Shown here piece by piece: positions 1-8,591 of a stretch of 64,000 bases of DNA. The stretch comes from VRUE01 sp963728835 (GTDB taxonomy: Bacteria > Actinomycetota > Thermoleophilia > Solirubrobacterales > 70-9). Under the pieces are notes generated by a model. That model searched no databases. It saw only the letters and a list, made by a program, of their open reading frames with translations, and was not told where the DNA came from. The DNA lies in assembly GCA_963728835.1 (NCBI GenBank), contig CAVSKZ010000001.1, positions 496,001 to 560,000 of the forward strand, read 5' to 3'. The position numbers were made by a program, and so were the translations under genes. Position 1 is the stretch's first letter; each line of letters starts with the position of its first letter.

Positions 1-184
1 GGCGAATGCGGCGTTCTCGAGTTGACCGCTGTTTGGCATCCTCGACCCAGCAGATGAACTCATTGCGCGCCAGGGGCGTGATGTCCCTCCAGGCATCGAG
101 TGCTGTGGCGCTGGCCGTCAGCGCCTCGCGCAGGTCTGCCGGCAGCGCGTGCACCACCCCACCGGGTACTCGCTGGTTGCTCAC
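1..184 (-). CDS. YdeI/OmpD-associated (OmdA-type) protein, partial
   Basis: The reverse strand reads from a GTG at 184 to the window edge as a partial protein of about 61 residues. It contains 'PADLREALTASATALDAW' followed by 'LARNEFICWVEDAKQ' and 'RRIR'. This resembles the C-terminal OmdA/YdeI domain, in which an 'L..ALA..P.A...W..L.P..R.E...W...AK....R..RI' pattern is characteristic. The end of the gene lies outside the window. No function beyond family membership is claimed. The start is uncertain: an ATG 10 nt upstream is out of frame and no clear ribosome binding site is visible. Confidence 0.6.
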   Translation of the reverse strand, partial: MSNQRVPGGVVHALPADLREALTASATALDAWRDITPLARNEFICWVEDAKQRSTRERRIR

Positions 185-210
185 CGGGCCATGGTAGCCG
201 GGGGTCCCGC

Positions 211-369
211 TCAGCAGCTGAGGATCAGGGAGCGGAGGGTCTCCATCAGGTAGGTGACCTGCATGAAGCCGGCGTAGACCACTCCCCAGAGGGTCGCCAG
301 CAAGACGATCAGGAGGAAGCCGGGCACGCCGCTGGCGATCTCGATGCCGAAGGGCAGGGCGATGAGCAC
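211..369 (-). CDS. small hydrophobic membrane protein
   Basis: A 52-residue reading frame starts with GTG and is preceded by an AGGGAGAG ribosome-binding site. The product begins 'VLIALPFGIEIASGVPG', then runs through a hydrophobic stretch, 'FLLIVLLATLWGVVYAGF', and ends '...METLRSLILSC'. This is one clear transmembrane segment with a short tail. It lies 35 nt downstream of the RTX gene stop on the same strand, so it may be co-transcribed with it. I do not recognise a family. The good ribosome binding site and hydrophobic pattern argue that it is real. Confidence 0.45.
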   Translation of the reverse strand: MLIALPFGIEIASGVPGFLLIVLLATLWGVVYAGFMQVTYLMETLRSLILSC

Positions 370-403
370 TCTCCCTGGTCGGCGTAGGCGGTGGCCAATC
401 GAA

Positions 404-2530
404 TCAAACCCGTGCGACGCGGAAGCGGAACAGTGCCGGCGAGGGGTCGCGGTTGCCCGCGGCGTCGATTGCGAAGACGCGGAACGCGTGCCACCCGGGG
501 CGCACCAGGTAGGCGCGGGGGGAGCGGCAGGGGCGGAAGGCCTGCCGGTCGAGGCGGCAGCGGAAGCGGGCCCCCGGCTCGGAGGCGGCGAAGGCGAAGG
601 CGACGCGGCGCCGGCCGGTGGCGAGGAGGTGGGCGCCGGGATGCCGGCGGAGGCGGGTGGCGGGCGGCGTGCGGTCGCGCTGCACCGGCGGCGCCGGGCC
701 CGACGCCGGAAGCGGCGCAACCTGGGGCGGCACCGGCGGCCCCGGCTCGGGGTCGGGCGGAGTGTCGGGCGGGCGGAAGCTGTTTGGGGCGCGCTCTTCG
801 ACCGACTCGCAGCTGACCGGCGGGCCGTCGGCGTGCGCGGCGACGAAGTCGATCAGCGCGGTGTCGAAGCCCTCGCCGCAGTCGACGACCGGATCGGAGT
901 CACCGGAGTTGACGAGCAGGTGGTCGTCGCCGGCGCCGGCGACGTAGTTGTCGGGCCCCGCCCTGCCGAGGAGCTGGTTGGGGCCGGGGTCGCCCAGCAG
1001 GTTGTCCGCCCCGTCGGTTCCCTCGATGTCCTCGATCGCGCTCAGGGTCGTCAGCTGGGCCGCGGTGGGACAGCTCGGCTCGCCCTGCGGCCCGATCAGG
1101 CCGGCGGCCTCCTGCCCCATGTCGATCGCGACCCCGGTGCCGAAGTTGGCCCAGTTGGCGTTGTCGCGGTCGGCGCCGCCGTCGAGGACGTCGCCGTCGC
1201 AGACGGCGTTGGAGACGAAGAGGTCCTCGCCGGCGCCGGCGCCGAGATGGTCGGCGCCGCCGTTGTTCGGCAGCGCGTCGTCGCGCCCGCCGGCGGCTGC
1301 CGCGTCGTCTCCAGCGCCGTCGACGAGGGCGTCTTCGGTGTCGCCGCCGGTGAGGTCGTCGGCGCCCTCGTTCCCCAGCAGCACGACCGAGACGGCCTCC
1401 GGGAGGGCAGGGGCGAGGAGGACGTCGTCGCCATCGAGGCCGGCGAGGAGGATCGAGGCCGGGGGCTCCGGCACGGCGCAGGAGATCGAGCCGCCGCTCG
1501 GCGGGGCGCAGCCCCCGGCTGCGCCAGGGCTGGCGTCGAACTGCCCGTCGCCGCCGTTCAGCGTGAACGTCGCCACTCCGTCGTCCGGGTCGGCGCTCGC
1601 CGCGTCCTGCGCGTAGCTAGCCGTCACGTGGTCGTCTTGGTCGCTGCCCACCAGGTAGAGGCCCGGCGCCATGTCCGCCCCGGGCGCCATCGCGCCGGCG
1701 GCTATCGCGCCGGGGTCGCGCAGGTCTACCTCCTCGTCGCCGAGCTCGCAGTCCTCGGCCGCAACTTCGACGCAGCCGTCGCCGTCGGCGCCCCCGTGGG
1801 CGATGTCGCCGCCGCCGTTCCCGTCGATCAGGTCACCTCCGCCGCCGCCGTAGAAGGTCTCGGTCCCGGCGGTGCCTACGAGGTAGTCGGGGAAGGGGGT
1901 GCCGATCACGGTCTCGAAGTCGCCGAAGTCGGTTGCCGGCGCGAGCGGCCCGTCGACGCCGCCGCCCGACGGCGCGAGGCCGTTGTTGGCGAAGCCCTGG
2001 CCGAGGTCGACGTAGACGCCTCGCCCCGCGGCGCCCGCCGGGAAGCCGGCGTCGGTGAAGAAGGAACCGGTGTTGGGGAACCCCGGGGTCGCGCCCGTGG
2101 CGAAGCTGAGCGTGTCCTCGCCGCCGCCGGAGTCGCCGATCGCGTCGATCGTCGCGTCACCGCGGGCGAGGTCGTCGCTGCCTTCGCCGTCGAGGGAGTC
2201 GGCGCCGAAGCCGCCGGAGAGCCGGTCCTCGCCGGGGCCGCCGCGCAGCCGGTCGTCGCCGATGCCGCCAAAGAGCCGGTCCGCGCCTTCGCCGCCGAAG
2301 AGGCTGTCGTTGCCGCGCTGGCCGAAGAGGCGGTCGTCGCCGCCTTCGCCGAAAACGGCGGTGAGCGCTCGCGGCAGGCGGATCACGTCGGCGCAGGGCG
2401 TGCCGATCACGGTCGTCCCCACGGTTTCCGGCCCTTCGGCGCAGCTTGGGGCCGCGCCGGCGGCACCTGGAAGCGCCGCGAAGGCAGCGATCAGCGGCGC
2501 CGCGAGTTTTACGAGCAGGCGGTATCTCAT
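404..2530 (-). CDS. secreted RTX-type calcium-binding repeat protein
   Basis: This 708-residue protein has a cleavable signal peptide (about residues 1-26, ending AGA-AP). Residues of about 60-120 form tandem GGxGxDxLxG nonapeptides (for example 'GGEGADRLFGGIGDDRL'), the calcium-binding parallel beta-roll of RTX proteins. More degenerate repeats occur through the middle. The last 90 residues form the 'RCRLD...F.PC.SP...DAAGNRDPSPA' module often found at the end of thermoleophilial surface proteins. RTX repeats bind Ca2+ outside the cell. No enzymatic domain is visible, so a surface or adhesive role is inference. The ATG follows a GGGGAGGGG ribosome binding site directly. It is divergent from the sugar ABC operon. 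Confidence 0.85.
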   Translation of the reverse strand: MRYRLLVKLAAPLIAAFAALPGAAGAAPSCAEGPETVGTTVIGTPCADVIRLPRALTAVFGEGGDDRLFGQRGNDSLFGGEGADRLFGGIGDDRLRGGPGEDRLSGGFGADSLDGEGSDDLARGDATIDAIGDSGGGEDTLSFATGATPGFPNTGSFFTDAGFPAGAAGRGVYVDLGQGFANNGLAPSGGGVDGPLAPATDFGDFETVIGTPFPDYLVGTAGTETFYGGGGGDLIDGNGGGDIAHGGADGDGCVEVAAEDCELGDEEVDLRDPGAIAAGAMAPGADMAPGLYLVGSDQDDHVTASYAQDAASADPDDGVATFTLNGGDGQFDASPGAAGGCAPPSGGSISCAVPEPPASILLAGLDGDDVLLAPALPEAVSVVLLGNEGADDLTGGDTEDALVDGAGDDAAAAGGRDDALPNNGGADHLGAGAGEDLFVSNAVCDGDVLDGGADRDNANWANFGTGVAIDMGQEAAGLIGPQGEPSCPTAAQLTTLSAIEDIEGTDGADNLLGDPGPNQLLGRAGPDNYVAGAGDDHLLVNSGDSDPVVDCGEGFDTALIDFVAAHADGPPVSCESVEERAPNSFRPPDTPPDPEPGPPVPPQVAPLPASGPAPPVQRDRTPPATRLRRHPGAHLLATGRRRVAFAFAASEPGARFRCRLDRQAFRPCRSPRAYLVRPGWHAFRVFAIDAAGNRDPSPALFRFRVARV

Positions 2531-2642
2531 CCCCTCCCCGACTACCCCGCCTGTTCGGCGCTACTCCAGGGGAGCCCATGTGAAATCGAGGGTTTTTGTC
2601 CTCGCGGATCGGGTATCTCGCCCTTACACGAAGGAGAAGGCG

Positions 2643-3906
2643 ATGCTGAGATATCTGGTCTCTCTGGTGGCTGTTCTTGCAAGCCTGGGCTTGGTCGCGT
2701 GCGGCGACGGGGGGGACAACGGCGCCGCGCCGGAGGCGGACACGCTGCAGCCGGCGCAGGCCGAGGGTGCGTCGGGCAACGTCACCTGGTGCATCGGCAA
2801 AGACACGAGCGGCGCCTTCACGGCGGCGGTTGAGAAATTCAATCAGCAGAACCCCGACCTGCAGGCCGACCTGCTCGAGCTCCCGGAATCGGCCGACCTG
2901 CAGCGCGAACAGCAGGTGCAGCGCCTGCGGGCGGAATCGAGCGAGTGCGACGTGCTCGGGATGGACGTGATCTGGACCGCCGAGTACGCCGCCGCCGGGT
3001 GGCTCTACGACCTCACTCCGGTCGTCGACCAGCACGAGGACGAGTTCATCCCCTCCACCGTCGAAACCGCCGAGTACGAAGGCAAGAGGTGGGCGCTTCC
3101 CTACAACACCAACGCGGGCTTCGTCTACTACCGAACCGATCAGGTGTCCCAGCCGCCGTCTACCTGGGAGCAGGTCTACGAAGAGGCTCAGAAACAGGAC
3201 GGCCTGGTCTACCAGGGCGAACGGTATGAGGGGCTGACCGTGGGCTTCCTCGAGCTGCTCTTCAGCGCCGGCGGATCGGTGCTCTCCGAGGACGGGGAAA
3301 CGGTCGAAGCCGACTCCCCAGAGACTCGCGAAGTGCTCGAGTTCATGGGCAACGGGGTCAAAGACGGGGCGGTGCCGAAAGCGGTCACGACCTACGAAGA
3401 GGAGAGCTCGAGGCGTGCCTTCGAGGCCGGCAACGCGACGTTCATGCGCAACTGGCCGTATGCCTACGCGCTCGGCAAAGAATCGGCGATCGCCGACGAC
3501 TTCGACATCGCCACGTTCCCCGGCTTCGCGGGGAATGAAGGGGCGGGCGTCGTGGGTGGCTACAACCTCGGAATCTCGGCGTTCAGCGACAATCCGGAGG
3601 GTTCCCTTGCCTTTGCCGAATTCCTGGTCACGCCGACAAGTGCAGAAGCAGGCGATGGAAGCCACCCTGCCCGCCACGGTGACTGAGGTCTACAAAGACC
3701 CCAAAGTGCGCGAGGCCCTCCCATTCGCGCCGGAGCTGCTGAAAGCGGTGGAACAGGCGGAGGCGCGCCCGGTCTCGCCGGTCTACACGCAGATCTCCCA
3801 GGCGATCTACGACAACGTCTTCGAAGTCCTCAACGGCAGGACCTCGGCCGACGAGGCCGCAGCGACGATGAGCTCGCAGATCGAGGAGGCACTGGCGAGG
3901 TTCTAG
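2643..3906 (+). CDS. ABC sugar transporter substrate-binding lipoprotein (frameshifted)
   Basis: This is an extracellular solute-binding protein (family 1, MalE/LpqY type). The signal peptide 'MLRYLVSLVAVLASLGLVAC' ends in a lipobox, so the protein should be anchored as a lipoprotein. The body contains the hinge segments of sugar binders ('YNTNAGFVYYRTD', 'FMRNWPYAYAL'). A one-base insertion in the AA of 'GACAAGTG' (about 3638-3641) splits the frame: the N-terminal 330 residues are in one frame and the end ('VQKQAMEATLPAT...EALARF') is in another. The start has a strong AAGGAGAAGG ribosome binding site. The stop overlaps the GTG of the next permease, giving a tight operon. The substrate is unknown, but the linked glucosidase suggests an alpha-glucoside. 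Confidence 0.85.
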
Positions 3907-4838
3907 TGGCCGCCGAGGGCGCCAGGCTGCCCCATCGCGGGCGCTCGGTCTTCCGGGAGGAGCGCCGCCTCGGGGCGGCGATGCTCCTGCCGTCGCTGGC
4001 GGTGATCGGCCTCGTCGCCGCCTACCCGATCGGCTACGCGTTCTGGCTCTCGCTCAACGAGTACAGCGTGATCACCCCGGGCCTGTCGAGGTTCGTCGGC
4101 CTGGACAACTACAGCGAGGCGCTCGGGTCCTCGGAGTTCTGGGACGCGATGGTGACGACGCTGGTGTTCACCGTGGCCTCGGTCGGCCTGGAGCTGGCGA
4201 TCGGCCTCGGCATGGCGCTTGTCATGCACCAGGCGTTCCGTGGCCGGGCGCTGCTGCGGGCCGTCGTCCTCGTTCCCTGGGCGATCCTCACCGTGGTCAC
4301 CGCGATCACCTGGCGGACGATGTTCGAGCCCGAACTCGGCTTCGTCAACACGACGCTGGCGGCCCTCTCGCTGCCAGGGGCGGACATCGTCTGGCTCGGC
4401 GAGCGGGGCTACGCGCTGGGGGTGATGATCCTCGCCGACGTCTGGAAGACGGCTCCGTTCATGGCGCTGCTCATACTCGCCGGCCTGCAGGGCATCCCCG
4501 ACGAGCTCCACGACGCGGCGAAGGTGGACGGGGCGAGCACATGGCAGCGCTTCCGCAGGATCACCCTGCCGCTGCTCGTCCCGGCGATCACCGTGGCGCT
4601 GATCTTCCGCACCCTCGACGCGATGCGGGTCTTCGACCTTCCCTACGTCCTCACCAAGGGCGCCAACGGGACCGAAACGCTCTCCCTGATCGCCCAGGAG
4701 GAGCTGGTGACCAACCGCAACACCGGCCTCGGGTCCGCCCTCTCGGTGCTCACCTTCCTCACCGTGATGGGGGTTTCGTTCCTCTACATCCGCTTCATCG
4801 GCGGCAACCTCCGCACCCTGACGAAGGACCAGGCGTGA
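3906..4838 (+). CDS. ABC sugar transporter permease, MalF/UgpA/SugA type
   Basis: This 310-residue inner-membrane permease has six predicted membrane spans. The EAA loop 'DAAKVDGASTWQRFRRI' is the docking helix for the cytoplasmic ATPase. It starts on a GTG overlapping the stop of the binding-protein gene (TAGTG), and its own stop overlaps the GTG of the second permease (GTGA). Residues of about 25-45 form the first span after a cytoplasmic N-terminus, as in MalF/SugA homologues without the large P2 loop. It forms a heterodimer with the next gene product. Confidence 0.92.
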   Translation: MAAEGARLPHRGRSVFREERRLGAAMLLPSLAVIGLVAAYPIGYAFWLSLNEYSVITPGLSRFVGLDNYSEALGSSEFWDAMVTTLVFTVASVGLELAIGLGMALVMHQAFRGRALLRAVVLVPWAILTVVTAITWRTMFEPELGFVNTTLAALSLPGADIVWLGERGYALGVMILADVWKTAPFMALLILAGLQGIPDELHDAAKVDGASTWQRFRRITLPLLVPAITVALIFRTLDAMRVFDLPYVLTKGANGTETLSLIAQEELVTNRNTGLGSALSVLTFLTVMGVSFLYIRFIGGNLRTLTKDQA

Positions 4839-5677
4839 GCCGCCGCTACGAAGGGTCGGCGGCGAGGCAGGCCCTGCTCTGGATGGGGGTCGCGGCGATC
4901 GTCCTCTTCTGCCTGTTTCCCTTCTACTGGCTGATCAACACCTCGCTGAAGACCGGCGCCGACCTCTCCGGCGCGGCGCTGCTGCCGCCCACCCCGACCG
5001 TCGACAACTACACCTCGATCTTCGAAGACACGGCCTTCACGAACGCGCTGCGAAACAGCGCGATCATCGCCGGCAGCGTCACCGTGCTCTCGCTGCTGAT
5101 CGGCTCCTTCGCGGGCTACGCCCTCGCCCGGCTGCACCTGCCGTTCAAGTTCCTCATCCTCGCGATCGTCCTCTCGATCTCGACCTTCCCCCCGATCGCG
5201 ATTGCCGCGCCGGTCTTCGAGCTGTGGACCGACATCGGCCTCTACAACACCTACCTCGGCCTGATCCTGCCCTCGCTCGCCTTCGGGCTGCCGCTGACCG
5301 TCTTCATCATGGCCTCGTTCTTCCACGACATCCCGCGCGAGCTGGAGGAGGCGGCGCTGGTCGACGGGGCGACGCGGCTGCAGGCGTTCCGCAAGGTGGT
5401 GGTCCCGCTTGCCGCGCCCGGCGTCGTCACCGCCGGCCTGCTGGTCTTCATCTTCGCCTGGAACGAGTTCCTCTTCGCGATCACCCTGACCAGCACCCCG
5501 GAGCGTCGCCCGGTGCCCGCGGCGATCGCCTTCTTCACCGGCAGCCAGCAGTTCGAGATCCCGCTGGGAACGATCAGCGCGGCCTCGGTGGTCGTGACCG
5601 TGCCGCTGATCGTCCTCGTGCTGATCTTCCAGAAGCGCATTGTCGCCGGCCTCACCGCAGGGGCGGTGAAGGGCTAG
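4835..5677 (+). CDS. ABC sugar transporter permease, MalG/UgpE/SugB type
   Basis: This 280-residue permease has 'LFPFYWLINTSLKT' after the first span, typical of MalG-type subunits, and an EAA loop 'EEAALVDGATRLQAFRKVV' near residue 190. It is the partner of the upstream permease and is translationally coupled to it by a 4-nt GTGA overlap. No ATP-binding subunit follows. The next gene is a glycosidase, so the importer probably shares a multi-use ATPase (MsiK/SugC-like) encoded elsewhere, which is common among actinobacterial CUT1 importers. Confidence 0.92.
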   Translation: MSRRYEGSAARQALLWMGVAAIVLFCLFPFYWLINTSLKTGADLSGAALLPPTPTVDNYTSIFEDTAFTNALRNSAIIAGSVTVLSLLIGSFAGYALARLHLPFKFLILAIVLSISTFPPIAIAAPVFELWTDIGLYNTYLGLILPSLAFGLPLTVFIMASFFHDIPRELEEAALVDGATRLQAFRKVVVPLAAPGVVTAGLLVFIFAWNEFLFAITLTSTPERRPVPAAIAFFTGSQQFEIPLGTISAASVVVTVPLIVLVLIFQKRIVAGLTAGAVKG

Positions 5678-5680
5678 GCG

Positions 5681-6889
5681 GTGGGCGAACCGGTCCCGGG
5701 GCTCGACCAGCTGCTCTCGCCGGCGGGGTGGCCCTACGCGAGCGCGGCGCCCGTCGAGGCCGGCGATCCAGGGCGCTTCCACGCGCTCTTCGGGCGCGAC
5801 GCGGCGATCACCTCGCTCGAGGTCCTGCCGGCGCGCCCCGATGTCGCCCGGGCCACGCTCCGCGCGCTCGCGGCGCTGCAGGGCCGCGGTGAGGACCCGG
5901 AGACCGACGAGGAGCCGGGCAAGATCGTCCACGAGTGGTGGCCGCACGCCCCGGCCGCCCTTCTCCGGGCCGGCTGGCCGGTGCGCGGCGGCGAGCTCCG
6001 CTACTACGGCTCCGCCGACTCGACGCTCTGGTTCCTCGTCCTGCTCGCCTCGCTCGGAGATCGCGCCCTGGAGGAGGAGCTGAGGGAAGCCGCGGAAGCG
6101 GCCGGCGGCTGGCTCTCGCAGGCGCTTGATCGCGGTGGCGGCCTGGTCCGCCACGGGCCGCGCCAGGCGCCGGGCGGCCTCGTCCAGCAGGGCTGGCGCG
6201 ACGCGATCGACCCGGCCGACCCCGCCTTTCACGGCGGGGGCATCCTGGGAGAGGGCGGCGACGTTCCGCCACCGCCGCTCGCCGACGCCGATACCCAGGC
6301 CGTCGCCGTCGTCGCGCTCCGCGCCCTCTGCCGGCTCTGCGGCGAGGAGCGCTGGGCGGCGGAGGCGGCACGGCTCGCGGCGCGGGTCGAGGAGGCGTTC
6401 GACCCCGAGACGATCGCGCTCGACGGCGAGGGCGGGAAGGTTCGCGGCGCCGGCTCCCATCTCGGCTGGCTGCTGTGGGCGGACGTCCTCTCCCCGCCCG
6501 CTCGCGAGCGGGCGGCGGAGCGGATCTGCCATCCCGACGTGCTCACCCCCTGGGGCTTGCGGACCCTGTCCTCGGAGCATCCCCGGTTCGCGCCCGACGC
6601 CTATCACCGCGGCGCGGTGTGGCCATTCGACTCCTGGCTCGGCTGGGGAGGGCTCCGCACCGTCCGCCCGCGGGCGGCGAAGCGGCTTCGCCGCGGGATC
6701 CTCAGCGCGATCGAGTCGATCGGCCGCGCCCCGGAGCTGTTCGCGGTCGGCCCCGAAGGGCCGGAGCCGATCCCGGTCGCCAACCGCGTGCAGGCCTGGA
6801 CAGTCGGCGCTCGCTGGGCTCTGCTGAACGAGTGGGACGGCCGCTCGCCGCCCGCTCATCCGGGGCCGTCGAGCGCTACCTCTTCGTGA
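5681..6889 (+). CDS. glycogen-debranching-type six-hairpin glycosidase
   Basis: This 402-residue cytoplasmic protein resembles the C-terminal catalytic half of bacterial glycogen debranching / amylo-alpha-1,6-glucosidase enzymes ((alpha/alpha)6 barrel). Diagnostic parts are 'FHALFGRDAAITSLEVLP' (residues 33-50), 'DEEPGKIVHEWW' (about 75-87), 'YYGSADSTLWFLVLLA' and 'YHRGAVWPFDSWLGWGG' near the end. The GTG start lies 3 nt after the permease stop, so it is the last gene of the sugar operon. It probably hydrolyses an imported alpha-glucan or trehalose-like sugar; the exact bond is not determined. The end overlaps the convergent STAS gene by 14 nt. Confidence 0.8.
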   Translation: MGEPVPGLDQLLSPAGWPYASAAPVEAGDPGRFHALFGRDAAITSLEVLPARPDVARATLRALAALQGRGEDPETDEEPGKIVHEWWPHAPAALLRAGWPVRGGELRYYGSADSTLWFLVLLASLGDRALEEELREAAEAAGGWLSQALDRGGGLVRHGPRQAPGGLVQQGWRDAIDPADPAFHGGGILGEGGDVPPPPLADADTQAVAVVALRALCRLCGEERWAAEAARLAARVEEAFDPETIALDGEGGKVRGAGSHLGWLLWADVLSPPARERAAERICHPDVLTPWGLRTLSSEHPRFAPDAYHRGAVWPFDSWLGWGGLRTVRPRAAKRLRRGILSAIESIGRAPELFAVGPEGPEPIPVANRVQAWTVGARWALLNEWDGRSPPAHPGPSSATSS

Positions 6890-7241
6890 CCGGCATTGCC
6901 GACTGGGCCGCGATCGCTTCCTCGGCGGTCTCGAAGACGAGGCCGCTTTGGACCAGGCCCGTTATCGAGAGGACGCGGTGCACCTGCCTCGTGGCTCCGT
7001 AAACCGCGATCCTTTGGCCCTGAGCCGCCATCTGGGTGTGGGCGTGGACGATGACCGCGATGGCGGTGGAATCGATGAACTCGCAGCGCTGAAGACCGAT
7101 CAGGACATGGTCGTGCTCGGCCGCCGCTCGCTTTATCGCATCCTCCAGCCGGCCGGCGACCGCCAGGTCGACCTCGCCCTCCACCTCGATCCGGTGGCAG
7201 CCCGGCGGGATGGCTCTCTCAGTCAGCTTGAAGGCTCGCAT
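6876..7241 (-). CDS. STAS-domain anti-sigma factor antagonist-like protein
   Basis: This is a 121-residue single STAS domain (SpoIIAA/RsbV type). The 'GEVDLAVAGRLEDAI' strand-helix and the 'CEFIDSTAIAVIV' loop are diagnostic; Ser58 in DSTA is the usual site phosphorylated by an anti-sigma kinase. Such proteins bind a serine-kinase anti-sigma factor and release the sigma factor. No partner kinase lies beside it, but a SpoIIE-type phosphatase that could act on a phospho-STAS protein is encoded at 25.5-28.1 kb. An upstream GTG at 7289 would add 16 residues. The ATG matches the usual N-terminus. Confidence 0.85.
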   Translation of the reverse strand: MRAFKLTERAIPPGCHRIEVEGEVDLAVAGRLEDAIKRAAAEHDHVLIGLQRCEFIDSTAIAVIVHAHTQMAAQGQRIAVYGATRQVHRVLSITGLVQSGLVFETAEEAIAAQSAMPVTKR

Positions 7242-7502
7242 CGGGAGTAGGCTTTCTTCGGATGGAGCCGCAAGCCCAGCTGTTCTCACTGAGCTGCGTG
7301 TCCCTCTCTTTCAGTAACGCCTCGGCCCTAAGGTCCGAAAAAACGTCACCTGGAAAGCTAGCGCCCGGCTCGCCTCCGTGCAAGCCCTGGGGTTCTGCAC
7401 CCTGATCGAAGAGGCCCTCGGTCGCCTGAGTCAGCTCGTTTCGCTTCGAGACCTTCGGGTAGGCCGATAGGGGACAGGCGAATCGACCCAGGAGGAATTC
7501 CC
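7242..7502. other. intergenic region, divergent control region
   Basis: This 261-nt gap lies between the divergent STAS and CBS genes. I see no ORF, RNA or convincing sigma-A promoter in it. Its only clear signal is the CAGGAGGAATT ribosome binding site at the right end, which serves the CBS gene. Confidence 0.5.
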
Positions 7503-7925
7503 ATGGCTCAGAGCGTGCGCGACGTAATGACCTCGGACCCGGCGACCTTCACCCCCGACGACTCACTTCGCGAGGCGGCTCAGGCGATGAAGCAGGGCGA
7601 CTTCGGCGCGGTGGTGGTGGTCGAGAACGGCGGCAGCGTCCGCGGCATCCTCACCGACCGCGACATCGTCGTGCGGGCGGTGGCCGAGGGCAAGGATCCC
7701 GCCTCGACCGAGATCCGCGAGGCCTTCACCACCGAACCGACGACCCTGGCGCCTGAGGACAGCCTCGACGAGGCCGTCGACGCGCTGCGCGAGGCGCACG
7801 TGAGGCGGCTGCCGGTCGTCGAGGGCTCGCAGGTGGTCGGCATCGTCTCGATCGGCGACCTGGCCCAGGCGCGGGACGAGCGCTCGGCGCTGGCCGACAT
7901 CAGCGCCGCAGACCCGAACAACTAG
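7503..7925 (+). CDS. tandem CBS-domain protein
   Basis: This 140-residue protein consists of two CBS motifs forming one Bateman module: 'VRDVMTSDPATFTPDDSLREAAQAM...VRGILTDRDIVVRAV' (residues 5-64) and 'IREAFTTEPTTLAPEDSLDEAVDAL...VVGIVSIGDLA' (about 75-127). Stand-alone CBS pairs bind adenosine nucleotides and regulate partners. The partner cannot be named here. It has an excellent AGGAGG ribosome binding site 8 nt before the ATG. Two small acidic or basic ORFs follow, perhaps a general stress cluster. Confidence 0.93.
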   Translation: MAQSVRDVMTSDPATFTPDDSLREAAQAMKQGDFGAVVVVENGGSVRGILTDRDIVVRAVAEGKDPASTEIREAFTTEPTTLAPEDSLDEAVDALREAHVRRLPVVEGSQVVGIVSIGDLAQARDERSALADISAADPNN

Positions 7926-7944
7926 GCGAGGCCGGGAGATCGCC

Positions 7945-8010
7945 ATGGCAAGCGAGAAGCAGCGCCAGACGCCGCGCGATCTCCCGAGCCAGAAAGGCAG
8001 CCATGGATAA
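7945..8010 (+). CDS. putative 21-residue peptide, coupled to next gene
   Basis: A short frame 'MASEKQRQTPRDLPSQKG...' has a GGGAGA ribosome binding site 7 nt upstream, and its stop codon overlaps the start of the next gene (CCATGGATAAG contains both). It may be a real small protein or a leader peptide that couples translation to the gene at 8003. There is no family match by eye. Confidence 0.3.
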   Translation: MASEKQRQTPRDLPSQKGSHG

Positions 8011-8302
8011 GGAGAGAATCCGCGAAGAGGAGGAGGCGGCCGCCCGCGAAGCGGCCCGGATAGGCGGCCGCAGCGGCATGGAGGGAATGAAGGAGGCGGA
8101 GCGGAGCGCCGCGGAGCATGGCGGCGGTGAGGCGGAGGGGTTCGAGCAGGCCGAGGAGCTGCTCGAGGAGCACGCCACCCACGGCGACCCGGCAGTGGAT
8201 CCGCTGCGCGACGCCGGCGCCGCCGAGGAGGAGGAAGACCCCTCGATCCAGGGCGAGGCGGACGAAGTCAGGTCCAGCGAGAAGCGGGACTCGAGCGGAT
8301 GA
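8003..8302 (+). CDS. small highly acidic hypothetical protein
   Basis: This 99-residue product is very rich in Glu, Ala and Gly ('REEEEAAAREAARIGGRSG', '...AGAAEEEEDPSIQGEADEV'). It has no hydrophobic segment and is probably helical or disordered and soluble. It resembles the small charged stress proteins common near CBS genes in actinobacteria, but I do not recognise a named family. It starts at the ATG inside the end of the preceding 21-codon frame. Confidence 0.6.
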   Translation: MDKERIREEEEAAAREAARIGGRSGMEGMKEAERSAAEHGGGEAEGFEQAEELLEEHATHGDPAVDPLRDAGAAEEEEDPSIQGEADEVRSSEKRDSSG

Positions 8303-8437
8303 GGCGCCCGTGACGATCGAGTGACCGCCGTGCGACAAGTGCGGCGGTGGGCTGGATGCGGGGCTCCTGACCAGTTTGCCGTAGGCCCGCCGGGGTATTC
8401 CCTCGAGAAGCGACAGAAGCGCCGAGGAGGGATATCC

Positions 8438-8578
8438 ATGGCCACCTGCGATGTCTGCGGCAACGAGTACGACAAGGCGTTCCAAATCGTCCGCGGTGAG
8501 AAGTCCCGCACCTTCGACAGCTTCGAGTGCGCGATCCAGGCGATGGCGCCGAGCGCCGTCGCCGACCGCGCTGGCTAA
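8438..8578 (+). CDS. small zinc-ribbon-like protein, possibly truncated
   Basis: This 46-residue product is 'MATCDVCGNEYDKAFQI' followed by '...RTFDSFECAIQAMAPS'. The CxxC pair and the FDSFECAI motif match a small actinobacterial metal-binding family. From memory, homologues continue past 'APS' into a second Cys/His cluster. Here the frame instead ends after 'AVADRAG', so the second half is missing or shifted. GAGGAGGG is a strong ribosome binding site. Its role is unknown. Confidence 0.6.
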   Translation: MATCDVCGNEYDKAFQIVRGEKSRTFDSFECAIQAMAPSAVADRAG

Positions 8579-8591
8579 CGGGGCTGCGACC

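Noticed and set aside
344..2833. 829-codon open frame on the plus strand opposite the RTX gene
   Set aside because: It is an antisense shadow caused by the repeated GC-rich RTX codons. It is Arg/Ala/Val-rich with no domain, while the minus strand gives a signal peptide and clear repeats.
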